From contig BMAG01000058.1 in the NCBI GenBank assembly GCA_014132595.1, positions 23,263-87,262 of the forward strand: a stretch of DNA of 64,000 nucleotides. The letters are read 5' to 3'. Numbering within the stretch: the first letter of the stretch is position 1; each line of letters starts with the position of its first letter. This DNA comes from Gammaproteobacteria bacterium. GTDB taxonomy: Bacteria > Pseudomonadota > Gammaproteobacteria > DSM-16500. Under the pieces are notes generated by a model. That model was not told where the DNA came from, did not search any database, and saw nothing but the letters and a program-made list of their open reading frames with translations. Both the position numbers and the translations under genes were made by a program. Below are positions 9,630 through 18,463 of the stretch, in pieces.

Positions 9630-12600
9630 ATGGCTTTAAGAAAAGATCTAGCTACACTATTTGAAGAGTATTTCAAAGAAAAGGATAAGGTTCAGCCCGA
9701 ATCTATAGGTGATGTTGTACCCGAAATAGCAAACGTCGCATTAGCAGATCATGAAGCAGAAGAAGTTAAAGACATAGTTTCAGAAAATGTAACCGATCAT
9801 CTAAACAATGAAATCATAAATTGGTTAAAATCAAACTCAGAACTACCTGCCTCTATCACACAAGACATGCTGATCAGATGGTGCTGTCACAATTTCAATG
9901 ATTTTGATCGTGATAAACCTACAGATCAGCAACACGAATTTATGATAATTGCTTTTTCCAATCAGCATTTTATGGATCGTTTAATTCTGGGAAAAGGAAG
10001 TACTGATTACAACAAAAATGCTAGGAATTATCATCAAAAGGGAAAAATGTTTATTGAAAATTTACTCGTAAAAGGAATTGTTAACAACCTAATACCATCG
10101 GAAGATTTAGAAAAGAAAAAGTCAACATGGCTGAATAAAAGTGTAGATCCTGTAAGATTAGCAGTTAATAGCTACATGACTGCCAAAACGAATTTAACTG
10201 ACAAAGAAGCCGACATAATCAAAGATATTTATACCTCCCCCGAACAATTATTCGAAGCCTATTTTTCAGCTCTTTCTGAGATTGAAAAAACTCAAAATGA
10301 CGCAAGGATTTCTATACTAAAAAGTAAAATGGAGGCATTAAATAATAAAATAATTCCGTTATTATTATCGGATAATATTTCCTCAAAGATCACCCAAGAG
10401 ATGCTTATTGAATGGTGTACTGTTAATTTTTATGAATTTAACAAAGCAAAAATAACAAAAAACGATGAAGCATTACTTTCTGTTTTTTCAAACAAAACAT
10501 TTTTAGACCGTTTAATTTTAGGAAAAGGAAGTCAAGACTATCCTGCAAGATCTGAAGAATATGCCAATCACGGTTTAAAATTTGTTGAATTATTGATGAA
10601 AAGCGGCTATCCAGAGGAAGAAAACCCTGAAGCTGACTCCGTAAAAAATAAACGTAATAAATTTCCAACTATATCCTATCATATGTCAATCCCAAGAATG
10701 CAAATTGACGCTTATCTTTTATCAGATGAATTTACTGATGCTGAAAAAATTAATGTTAAAGTCATTTACAAAAAAACAATCGATCTAGCTAAACAAAAAT
10801 GGAATATTTTCCATAATTTTTTATACTCGAAAACCGCCAAAGATGATATACAATTAAATATAAAACGACTTATTTATAATGATATACGTATCAAATCGTT
10901 GAAAAAAAATATTAATGATCAAAATGATTTTGAAAAATTATTTTCAATCCTGCCTGACACCTTCGATGAATTTATTCATTTGAATAGGCTATCAGGAAAT
11001 AGTTATCAAAGCCTAATGGAGCAAATTGAAAATAAAGCTAATAATTATTTATTATTAGAAACAGAAATCGACATTGATCTTACTCAAGCCCCTCCTTTAA
11101 CTCTTTCTAAAGAAACAGAAAATACACTATCGAATCTTCCAATGAATGAAGAATATATAAGAGCTGTCTCGACTGTAAACTATATATTAAGATCCGATGC
11201 CACTTTACCCGATTTTATTACGCGTGAAGACCTTATCCAGATGCTGCTCATTGATCCTGGTCGCATGATTTTGTGTAAATTTCATGAAAATGAATCTTTC
11301 TTGCAAAGACTTGGTAATCTTGATGAAGTGATTCTCTTATTAGAAAGGCAAGTAAAAAAATTCGCCGTCATTGGTTTAAATACAGATATGGGTGGCGCGC
11401 AACTACAAATAAGAGAAATCCAAAATCAAAAAGCGGAAGCATTCGATAAATATAAAGAGACTTTAGAGGAAGCTGGCACTTTATTGAAAGACATAGAAGA
11501 AAAAGTTAAAGCCGCAGAAACTATAAATCACCACGACTCTCAACTCACAGATTTTTCTGCGATTAAAGACGTTAATTTGCTCGATCTCACCGAATCTAAA
11601 CGTACTGAATTTTCTGATTACATAAAAAAAGTCATAAAAGACAATATTAAATATAAAAGTATTGACTTTCCAAACCTTATGACGGAAATTGACGAATCAC
11701 TTGATCAATTAGAAAAACACTTTAAATCTTTGAAAAAAACTGAAGCCTATATCAAAGAACAACAAGAAAAAAACATCCTCCCCGACCCTAATTTACAGAC
11801 CGCACTCATCGATATTCATCACAAATTAATCGAAATTGAAAGAGCTAAAGATAAAGTTAATTTTTTAAAGAATAACTATAAACTTCATGTTCATAAAAAT
11901 AAAAGCAAAAAAATAAATAAAATAAAACAAATGTTATCAAAAAAATATATTATATCTAATGCCGACGCTTCAAAAAATGAAATGATTCTTTATCTCATCA
12001 TTATGACTCGAAAAAGTATTCTCGAAGGCAATCCTACTCGGGAATATATTCAAGAACTATATAAGGATAAGAAACTAAATGCATTCTTGTTAAAACCCTC
12101 TTCTACTAAATTAAAGAAAAAACTTAATAAAATTGAAAAAGAACTTATTAAAGAAGTCGCTCGGCAATTTAAAAATAATGGTCGAATGGCACTGGCCAAT
12201 ACCGATAAAGAATATTTTACTATAAATCCCAGCACGAATAAGCCTTATAAAGAAATGACGCCTGAAGATCTACCGAATTATGAGGCATATCGTATCAAAT
12301 GTATTCATCAAATAACATCAGAAATCAACGCATGTACTGACCTTAGATCACGTAAAAAAGTAAACAGCTATTGGGTCAAAGTCATGGAACAAGCTTACCG
12401 TAACCAAGATCAATTCACACTCAACATTATCAGCAGCGCCTTAAGATCTCAAAACACAAAGCCCTTTATAGGCAAAAGCATTTTCTTTAAATCTTCAAGA
12501 TTAAAATTACACAAAATATTATCGCTCAGTAAAGATGGAAAAGATTTTTTAAGCTCAACCCAGGAATCTATTAAAGAAAATAATTATGATTTTGTTCCTG

Positions 12601-14258
12601 ACCCATCTGTTTTTACAGCTCAGACCAACAGCAAACATCCTTCAGCCAAGAAAAAAGAGTTTTTCAACACTTTTTCAAATTATTATGCTCATTTACAAAA
12701 TAATTTTGTTGTTGCCTTACCTCAAGCTAAAGCAGACAAATACCAATCTATATTCAATTGGCTAAATGGTACTGCAAAACCTGGTGAGGTTGTTTCTATT
12801 ACTGTTTCTGAATTAGGCAGCTATATTGCTTACAGACTTTCAGAATCGACAGGTGCAGTTGATCATGATTTTAAAGCTATTCTCGAAAAACTTCCAAAAT
12901 GTAAAACACACCGAGACTTAGTATCTTGCTTGGATCATTTACCGCTTAAAGATCAAGTCCAGATTAAAAATATTGATTCGCTCTATCATACCATTTCAAA
13001 ACATATTGAACTTCAGAAAAAAGAAATGCTTGCAATTGTTACAAACACCCCTAAAAAAAATATGCAGCACTTTTCTATAAAACAGGAACAACTTCCTGAA
13101 CTCATTGCAATCAAAATGATTGATTATCTAAAATTAGTAAAACAAGGTCTTGAAATTAATAATCGAAATACTAAAACCGCAGGTAATCAGGAAAAGCAAA
13201 TCATCAAAATCAATAACCTAATTGACCTATCCATTGCGGCATTGCAAAAAACTCCACCTCCGACTTTAAATCAAATCAGTGTGAATCTCACTAAATTACA
13301 TGCTGATTTACAAAAGGCGACTAAAAGATCTAGTTTTCTACCTCAAAAGCTTTTTGTTTTTAAGAGAAAATCTTCCAATGATAATCACAATCCTGATGCA
13401 TTATCACTGATTAGAAATGATATTAACTATATCAACACGATTAACAAATTAATATCGCATACCGAGCGAGACTTACAAGAAAAAATGAGTCCTACCGTAA
13501 CACCTGCGCCTGTAGAAATTAAATCTACTGTGCCCATAGATGAAGACGTTACTGTCGCAGCACGAACAGAACCACTGACGCATTCTCATAGTACTAGCGA
13601 TATCTTAAGTACGTTTGATGTCGATCCTGTTGCGCACTCATATCCTGATGATGAAGTTCTTTCTCCAATACATTCGCCCGATAGCAAATCGGATTTTGAC
13701 GACAATTTATTTTTTAAATTCGAAGGATGGACTTTCATTGAATCTATACCTTTAATGACACCTTCTCATTCCGCAATAGCAGCTCCACTCTCCGACGACA
13801 TCCAGCAATTTATGCCCAAAGAATATGTACATTCACACACAAAAACACATATTTGTGAGTCATTTAAGGATAATCAAATGCAAGTGAATGTGACACAAGA
13901 ACCAGAAAATTATGCTGGAATGCCTGATGAGCTCAAAGAACAAACAGATCTAATGATTGCTTTTTCAATGGTCCAATTGCTTGTTAATCGATGCGGGCCT
14001 CAGGGACCGTTTGAAATATTAGACACCAATACCGAAGGCAGAATGCGGGCGCTTATTTTAATCTGTAAAGCCAATGATTTAAATGTAACACTACCTACTG
14101 TTCATCCATTCAGCGGTAAAGCAGACGAACTTGGCACAGCCGTTAGCAAAATGAAAACTGAAAAGACTTACCGAATACAAATTCCAGCCGTCTCACCAAT
14201 AAAAGATGCTTCGGTAGACCCTGCTCCAACACATACCCCTGGACGTACCTTCCGCTAA
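9630..14258 (+). CDS. Giant orphan protein (1542 aa) with internal repeats, no membrane segment
   Basis: Start ATG with AGAGGT about 9 bases upstream. A helical module recurs at about residues 62-150 and 240-325, with a shorter third copy near 516-576. The first two share ITQ(D/E)MLI(R/E)WC, then RLILGKGS(T/Q)DY, then a (F)(I/V)E(N/L)L segment. The third keeps FITREDLIQ and FLQRLGN. Long coiled-coil-like stretches occupy about 600-760. An acidic, His/Ser/Pro-rich linker precedes a folded-looking C-terminal segment (about 1430-1525) containing PFEILDTN and RMRALILICKANDLNVTLP, a strand-helix-strand pattern. No transmembrane segment or signal peptide is visible. TATAAT at 9603-9608 could give it its own promoter. 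Function unknown; the setting suggests an effector-like protein. Confidence 0.8.
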   Translation: MALRKDLATLFEEYFKEKDKVQPESIGDVVPEIANVALADHEAEEVKDIVSENVTDHLNNEIINWLKSNSELPASITQDMLIRWCCHNFNDFDRDKPTDQQHEFMIIAFSNQHFMDRLILGKGSTDYNKNARNYHQKGKMFIENLLVKGIVNNLIPSEDLEKKKSTWLNKSVDPVRLAVNSYMTAKTNLTDKEADIIKDIYTSPEQLFEAYFSALSEIEKTQNDARISILKSKMEALNNKIIPLLLSDNISSKITQEMLIEWCTVNFYEFNKAKITKNDEALLSVFSNKTFLDRLILGKGSQDYPARSEEYANHGLKFVELLMKSGYPEEENPEADSVKNKRNKFPTISYHMSIPRMQIDAYLLSDEFTDAEKINVKVIYKKTIDLAKQKWNIFHNFLYSKTAKDDIQLNIKRLIYNDIRIKSLKKNINDQNDFEKLFSILPDTFDEFIHLNRLSGNSYQSLMEQIENKANNYLLLETEIDIDLTQAPPLTLSKETENTLSNLPMNEEYIRAVSTVNYILRSDATLPDFITREDLIQMLLIDPGRMILCKFHENESFLQRLGNLDEVILLLERQVKKFAVIGLNTDMGGAQLQIREIQNQKAEAFDKYKETLEEAGTLLKDIEEKVKAAETINHHDSQLTDFSAIKDVNLLDLTESKRTEFSDYIKKVIKDNIKYKSIDFPNLMTEIDESLDQLEKHFKSLKKTEAYIKEQQEKNILPDPNLQTALIDIHHKLIEIERAKDKVNFLKNNYKLHVHKNKSKKINKIKQMLSKKYIISNADASKNEMILYLIIMTRKSILEGNPTREYIQELYKDKKLNAFLLKPSSTKLKKKLNKIEKELIKEVARQFKNNGRMALANTDKEYFTINPSTNKPYKEMTPEDLPNYEAYRIKCIHQITSEINACTDLRSRKKVNSYWVKVMEQAYRNQDQFTLNIISSALRSQNTKPFIGKSIFFKSSRLKLHKILSLSKDGKDFLSSTQESIKENNYDFVPDPSVFTAQTNSKHPSAKKKEFFNTFSNYYAHLQNNFVVALPQAKADKYQSIFNWLNGTAKPGEVVSITVSELGSYIAYRLSESTGAVDHDFKAILEKLPKCKTHRDLVSCLDHLPLKDQVQIKNIDSLYHTISKHIELQKKEMLAIVTNTPKKNMQHFSIKQEQLPELIAIKMIDYLKLVKQGLEINNRNTKTAGNQEKQIIKINNLIDLSIAALQKTPPPTLNQISVNLTKLHADLQKATKRSSFLPQKLFVFKRKSSNDNHNPDALSLIRNDINYINTINKLISHTERDLQEKMSPTVTPAPVEIKSTVPIDEDVTVAARTEPLTHSHSTSDILSTFDVDPVAHSYPDDEVLSPIHSPDSKSDFDDNLFFKFEGWTFIESIPLMTPSHSAIAAPLSDDIQQFMPKEYVHSHTKTHICESFKDNQMQVNVTQEPENYAGMPDELKEQTDLMIAFSMVQLLVNRCGPQGPFEILDTNTEGRMRALILICKANDLNVTLPTVHPFSGKADELGTAVSKMKTEKTYRIQIPAVSPIKDASVDPAPTHTPGRTFR

Positions 14259-14267
14259 ACAACTCTT

Positions 14268-15338
14268 TCATAATCTTCGCATTTTTAACATTACAATATA
14301 ACCAATCCCTGCAAAGAGCAATATTGGCAACAATGCTGCAATCATAGGCGGAAATTGAAAGACAATACTAAACTGCCCTAAAAGCGCTGCAACAATATAA
14401 AAAACAAAACCCACAATAATAGCCAGTAACATTCTTCTACCCACATTCATAGACCGCGGGGCTGCAAAAACAAAAGGAACGGCTAATAAAATCATAGTAA
14501 GAATAGCCAGCGGCTGAAAGACGCGCTGCCAAAATTCAAGTTGAAAACTGCTCGCCTGCGTATGATTTTTTTCCAAAGAACGAGAATATTCATTCAATTT
14601 CACAAGTGACATCGATTCAGGTTCCAACACACCTACGTTTAATAAGGTAGAGGATAAAGCTAAATTCCATGCCCCATTGGCAAGCTCCTCACTCTGAGTG
14701 CGATTTTTTTTAAACGTGGTTTTGACCAAATCATGTAGTTCCCATTGACCATCCACCAAATCCATCGACTTCGCATAATAGGAAGCCAATAAATGATGCT
14801 GGCCATCAAACTCATACCGCGTGATACCTTCCAGATGACGATGACCCATCATATGATCAATATGCAAAAAATTATTCGCTTCATGGACCCAGAGACCCGA
14901 TTGAGTTGCAACCGCTTGTCCATTACTCATCGCGCTGGATTTGTTTTTTTCCGCAATATATTCTGCATGCGGTCCAATCAGCTCGCCTAACAAACTCATC
15001 AAAACAATCATCAGCAACGCCGCACTCACCACTCCGCCCACCACTTTCCAGACAGAGGCGCCTGCAATGCGCATCACCATTAATTCATGACTCGCAGACA
15101 ATAAACCTAACCCAAGCACACCCCCTGTTAAAACTAATAAAGGAGAAAACTGATAAAGCGTATGAGGCAATTGCAAAAAAACATAAATAATCGCATGCAT
15201 AAATCCATATTCACCGACACCGATATCATGCAGCTCCTTTAACAACCCAACTATAAAACTCAATGCCAATACGACTAAAAAAACCAGCAAGGTAGAAATT
15301 AAAACACTTTGGGCAATATAGCGTTGAATTATTTTCAT
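14268..15338 (-). CDS. lptG: LPS export ABC transporter permease LptG
   Basis: LptG pairs with LptF in the inner-membrane LptB2FG transporter, which extracts lipopolysaccharide and passes it to the LptC-A-D bridge. The protein (356 aa, usual about 360) has the family layout: one N-terminal membrane helix (about 12-36), two more near 55-125, a periplasmic domain, and three C-terminal helices. The ATG at 15338 is preceded by GAGG and overlaps the lptF stop by 4 bases (ATGA), showing translational coupling. A longer frame upstream overlaps lptF and is not used. The gene converges on the 1542-codon orphan with a 9-base gap. The assignment as G rather than F rests on gene order. Confidence 0.93.
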   Translation of the reverse strand: MKIIQRYIAQSVLISTLLVFLVVLALSFIVGLLKELHDIGVGEYGFMHAIIYVFLQLPHTLYQFSPLLVLTGGVLGLGLLSASHELMVMRIAGASVWKVVGGVVSAALLMIVLMSLLGELIGPHAEYIAEKNKSSAMSNGQAVATQSGLWVHEANNFLHIDHMMGHRHLEGITRYEFDGQHHLLASYYAKSMDLVDGQWELHDLVKTTFKKNRTQSEELANGAWNLALSSTLLNVGVLEPESMSLVKLNEYSRSLEKNHTQASSFQLEFWQRVFQPLAILTMILLAVPFVFAAPRSMNVGRRMLLAIIVGFVFYIVAALLGQFSIVFQFPPMIAALLPILLFAGIGYIVMLKMRRL

Positions 15339-16447
15339 TGAGATTTCCTCGCAAAAGACAATCTGCCTGTCTGCCACAAGAATATAAATCCAATCACAAT
15401 GATCAATGCACCATGCACCCACCAAAGACCTAAACTGATCGGCAAGGTTTTTTGTTCAACCCAATCTCGTGCCGTAAATAACAACTCGACATACACCACA
15501 TACACTAAAATTGCCGGCAAAAAGTGCGCATAGCGGCTTTGACGCGGACGTACATAACTTACCGGGATCGCCAATAAAGCTAAAAGCAAAGCAGACAATG
15601 GCATAGAAAGACGCCATTGTAATTCAGCCGCATTACGAGGATTTTCAAAATAATGCTGCCATAAAACAGAAGTCGGTATCATCTCCTGCGCCTGATGAAC
15701 CGCAGCCACATCCTGATCGGGAAGCCTCACCGCATATTTTTTAAATTGAATAATTTTATAAGCATTCTGTCCGGGCGTTCCTTCATAACGATACCCATCT
15801 ACCGCGACTACATACTTATCTTTAGTCACAGGATCCGTCATTTGATAACCTTCTTGAGCAGACAAAACAGTCCACGGATTCAAGATGCCATCCGTCGTGG
15901 GCTTTTTTTGTTCCGCGATAAAAATATTTTGTGCCTGTTGATGATTACGAGAAATACTCTCCACATAAAAAACTCGATTTTCATCACCGCTCAACTGAAA
16001 ACGTCCCGGCATTAAGTTATTAATCACATTCCCGGATGCAACACCTTGAGACACCAGTTTATCTTTTATTTTTGCAATCGACGGATTAATCCATAAAGTC
16101 AGCAGCATCACAATCATCATCACAACCAAGGCAAGCTTCACCGTCAAAGCCACTAATTTTTGAGTGCTATAGCCAGAAGATTGCATGACACCTAATTCAT
16201 TATCCGCATACAACCTGCCATACGTTGAGATGATTGCCAGATAAAGACCCAGCGGCAGTAATAAGGCTAACAAAAAAGAAATCTCAAACCCCATGACTTG
16301 CATCAAAACATTAGCCGCGATTTTGCCAGAGGCCGCATAACTTAAAAAACGCACAAGCTGATTACTCAGAAAAACCAGCAACAAGACCAGTGTTACCGCC
16401 AATAAGGCGTAACAGACCTCTTTCATCAAATAACGGGAAATAATCAT
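15335..16447 (-). CDS. lptF: LPS export ABC transporter permease LptF
   Basis: First gene of the lptF-lptG operon, divergent from pepA, the standard gammaproteobacterial arrangement. At 370 aa it matches the family (about 366). It has an N-terminal helix beginning at the MIISRYLMKEV start, further helices near 50-125, a periplasmic jelly-roll region containing RVFYVESIS, and three C-terminal helices. It forms half of the transmembrane channel of the lipopolysaccharide extractor LptB2FG. The divergent promoters must lie in the 68 bases before pepA. Confidence 0.94.
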   Translation of the reverse strand: MIISRYLMKEVCYALLAVTLVLLLVFLSNQLVRFLSYAASGKIAANVLMQVMGFEISFLLALLLPLGLYLAIISTYGRLYADNELGVMQSSGYSTQKLVALTVKLALVVMMIVMLLTLWINPSIAKIKDKLVSQGVASGNVINNLMPGRFQLSGDENRVFYVESISRNHQQAQNIFIAEQKKPTTDGILNPWTVLSAQEGYQMTDPVTKDKYVVAVDGYRYEGTPGQNAYKIIQFKKYAVRLPDQDVAAVHQAQEMIPTSVLWQHYFENPRNAAELQWRLSMPLSALLLALLAIPVSYVRPRQSRYAHFLPAILVYVVYVELLFTARDWVEQKTLPISLGLWWVHGALIIVIGFIFLWQTGRLSFARKSQ

Positions 16448-16515
16448 TTAGCACTTCTGTCTTAAACTATGTAAAATCACCCACATTATACAAAGTTAAG
16501 ATGCCAGGAGCTAAT

Positions 16516-18015
16516 ATGAAATTTACCCTTGATTCAAATGATGTGTCCCATCAGCATACAGATTGTATTATTGTCGGCCTATTTGAAGAAATGGCATTGA
16601 CCCCTGCTGCAAAACAAATCGATAAAATTAGCAAAAACTATCTAACAAATTTATTAAAACAGGGTGATTTTCAAGGGAAAATGGGTCAAACCCTATTTTT
16701 GCATCAGGTTCCTCAATTAAATTCGCCGCGTGTGCTGCTAGTGGGGTGTGGTAAACAAGCAGCGCTTAAAGCATGCGATTATCGAAAAATTATCATGTGC
16801 AGTGTTAAAGCATTAAACACTATCAAAATTAAAGATGCCGTCACTTTTTTAACAGAACTTGATGTTGATCAGCAGGATGATGCTTGGAAAGTAAAACAAA
16901 CAGTCGCAGTCTCTGAAGAAGCCCTCTATTGCTTTGATCAATTCAAGAGCAAAAAAGAGCCAAAACCCACCTTGCGCGAAATGACATTATCCATACCTAA
17001 AATCCAAATTAAAGCTTGTGAAACCGCTCTACATCAGGCCGTCTGCATAAATGACGGAGTTTTATACACTAAAAACCTGGCTAACGTGCCGAGCAATATT
17101 TGTACGCCAACGTATCTCGCAGAACAAGCTAAAAAACTGGGGCAAGCCTACAAAAACATCAGTGTCAAAATTTTAGAAGAAAAAGCAATGGCAACATTGG
17201 GAATGAATGCCTTGTTGGCCGTCTCTAAAGGCAGTGCCCAACCTGCCAAATTAATTTGCGTGGAATATAAAGGCACGACAAAAAAACAGGCACCGGTTGC
17301 TTTAGTCGGTAAAGGCGTCACTTTCGATACCGGCGGTATTTCATTAAAACCCGCTGATGCCATGGTTGGCATGAAATACGATATGTGCGGCGCTGCAACC
17401 GTCTTAGGCACCATCAAAGCAGCGGCAGAATTAAAATTACCACTCCATATCGTGGGCATTATTGCAGCTGTCGAGAACATGCCAGGGGGATCTGCGACCA
17501 AACCCGAAGATATCGTAACCAGTCTCTCAGGCCAAACCATTGAAATCTTAAACACCGATGCCGAAGGACGCTTGATACTCTGCGATGCACTCACCTACAG
17601 TGAACGCTATAAACCTGACGTTGTCATCGACATAGCCACTTTAACGGGCGCAGTCGTTATCGCATTAGGACAGCATGCCACCGGATTATTAAGCAACCAC
17701 GAACCGCTTGCAAAAGCCCTTCTTGAAGCCGGTGTTGAAATTCATGATCGTGCATGGCAATTACCACTCTGGGATGAATATCAAGATCAATTAAAAAGCC
17801 CATTCGCGGATTTCTCAAACGTTGGCGGCAAACAAGCAGGCACCATCACAGCCGCTTGCTTTTTATCCCGCTTTGCTAAAAAATTCAACTGGGCGCATCT
17901 TGATGTAGCAGGCACCGCTGCCATGATGATGGGAGGCAGTGACCGATACGCCACGGGTCGTCCTGTTCCTTTATTGATGCAATATTTAATTAATCGAACC
18001 AACACGCGAAACTAA
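16516..18015 (+). CDS. pepA: Leucyl aminopeptidase PepA (M17 family)
   Basis: Cytosolic two-metal aminopeptidase that removes N-terminal Leu and other residues; in Escherichia coli it also binds DNA as an accessory factor in Xer recombination and carAB control. The 499 residues contain the metal and catalytic motifs KGVTFDTGGISLKP (about 266-279) and NTDAEGRL (about 345-352). I chose ATG 16516 because AGGAG lies 5 bases upstream; an earlier in-frame ATG at 16501 lacks a ribosome site. It heads pepA-holC-valS, a conserved gammaproteobacterial operon. Confidence 0.96.
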   Translation: MKFTLDSNDVSHQHTDCIIVGLFEEMALTPAAKQIDKISKNYLTNLLKQGDFQGKMGQTLFLHQVPQLNSPRVLLVGCGKQAALKACDYRKIIMCSVKALNTIKIKDAVTFLTELDVDQQDDAWKVKQTVAVSEEALYCFDQFKSKKEPKPTLREMTLSIPKIQIKACETALHQAVCINDGVLYTKNLANVPSNICTPTYLAEQAKKLGQAYKNISVKILEEKAMATLGMNALLAVSKGSAQPAKLICVEYKGTTKKQAPVALVGKGVTFDTGGISLKPADAMVGMKYDMCGAATVLGTIKAAAELKLPLHIVGIIAAVENMPGGSATKPEDIVTSLSGQTIEILNTDAEGRLILCDALTYSERYKPDVVIDIATLTGAVVIALGQHATGLLSNHEPLAKALLEAGVEIHDRAWQLPLWDEYQDQLKSPFADFSNVGGKQAGTITAACFLSRFAKKFNWAHLDVAGTAAMMMGGSDRYATGRPVPLLMQYLINRTNTRN

Positions 18016-18016
18016 G

Positions 18017-18460
18017 ATGCCAAAAATAGATTTCTATTTGATACAAACGACAAGCGAACAAGAACGTCTTAACTTTGCTTGTCGTTTAATTGAAAAAATC
18101 TATAAACAACAGCGCCGCATTTATATTCATACAGAAAATCAAACGGCCGCCCATCATCTCGATGAGCTGTTATGGACTTATCGTAACGACAGTTTTTTAC
18201 CTCATCATTTAATCGGTGAAGGTCCTGATCCTGTGCCGCCCATTCAAATAGGTTACAACACGCTGCATCCAAAGCAGCACGACATTTTGATGAATTTAAG
18301 TTCTTCCGTCCCTGAATTTTATAAACAATTTTCGCGTGTTCTGGAATTAATAACAGAAAATCCTGATATAACAAGCCTAGGTCGTGAACGTTATAGGCTG
18401 TACCGTTCACAAGGCTGCAATATCACGACTCATAAATTAACAACATTTACAGAAGTATAA
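18017..18460 (+). CDS. holC: DNA polymerase III chi subunit HolC
   Basis: The chi subunit links the clamp loader (through psi) to single-stranded-DNA-binding protein at the replication fork. The 147-residue length and the conserved start (IDFYLIQT) with a central RIYIHTEN segment fit the HolC family. It begins one base after the pepA stop and ends 3 bases before valS, so all three are almost certainly co-transcribed. No psi (holD) gene is visible in the window. Confidence 0.9.
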   Translation: MPKIDFYLIQTTSEQERLNFACRLIEKIYKQQRRIYIHTENQTAAHHLDELLWTYRNDSFLPHHLIGEGPDPVPPIQIGYNTLHPKQHDILMNLSSSVPEFYKQFSRVLELITENPDITSLGRERYRLYRSQGCNITTHKLTTFTEV

Positions 18461-18463
18461 ACT

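Noticed and set aside
15339..15425. Upstream extension of the lptG frame
   Set aside because: The extension overlaps the lptF 3' end and does not look like a membrane-protein start; ATG 15338 has GAGG and the classic 4-base overlap.
17148..17594. 148-codon minus-strand frame within pepA
   Set aside because: Opposite the catalytic core of PepA, which is clearly the real gene; no supporting signals.
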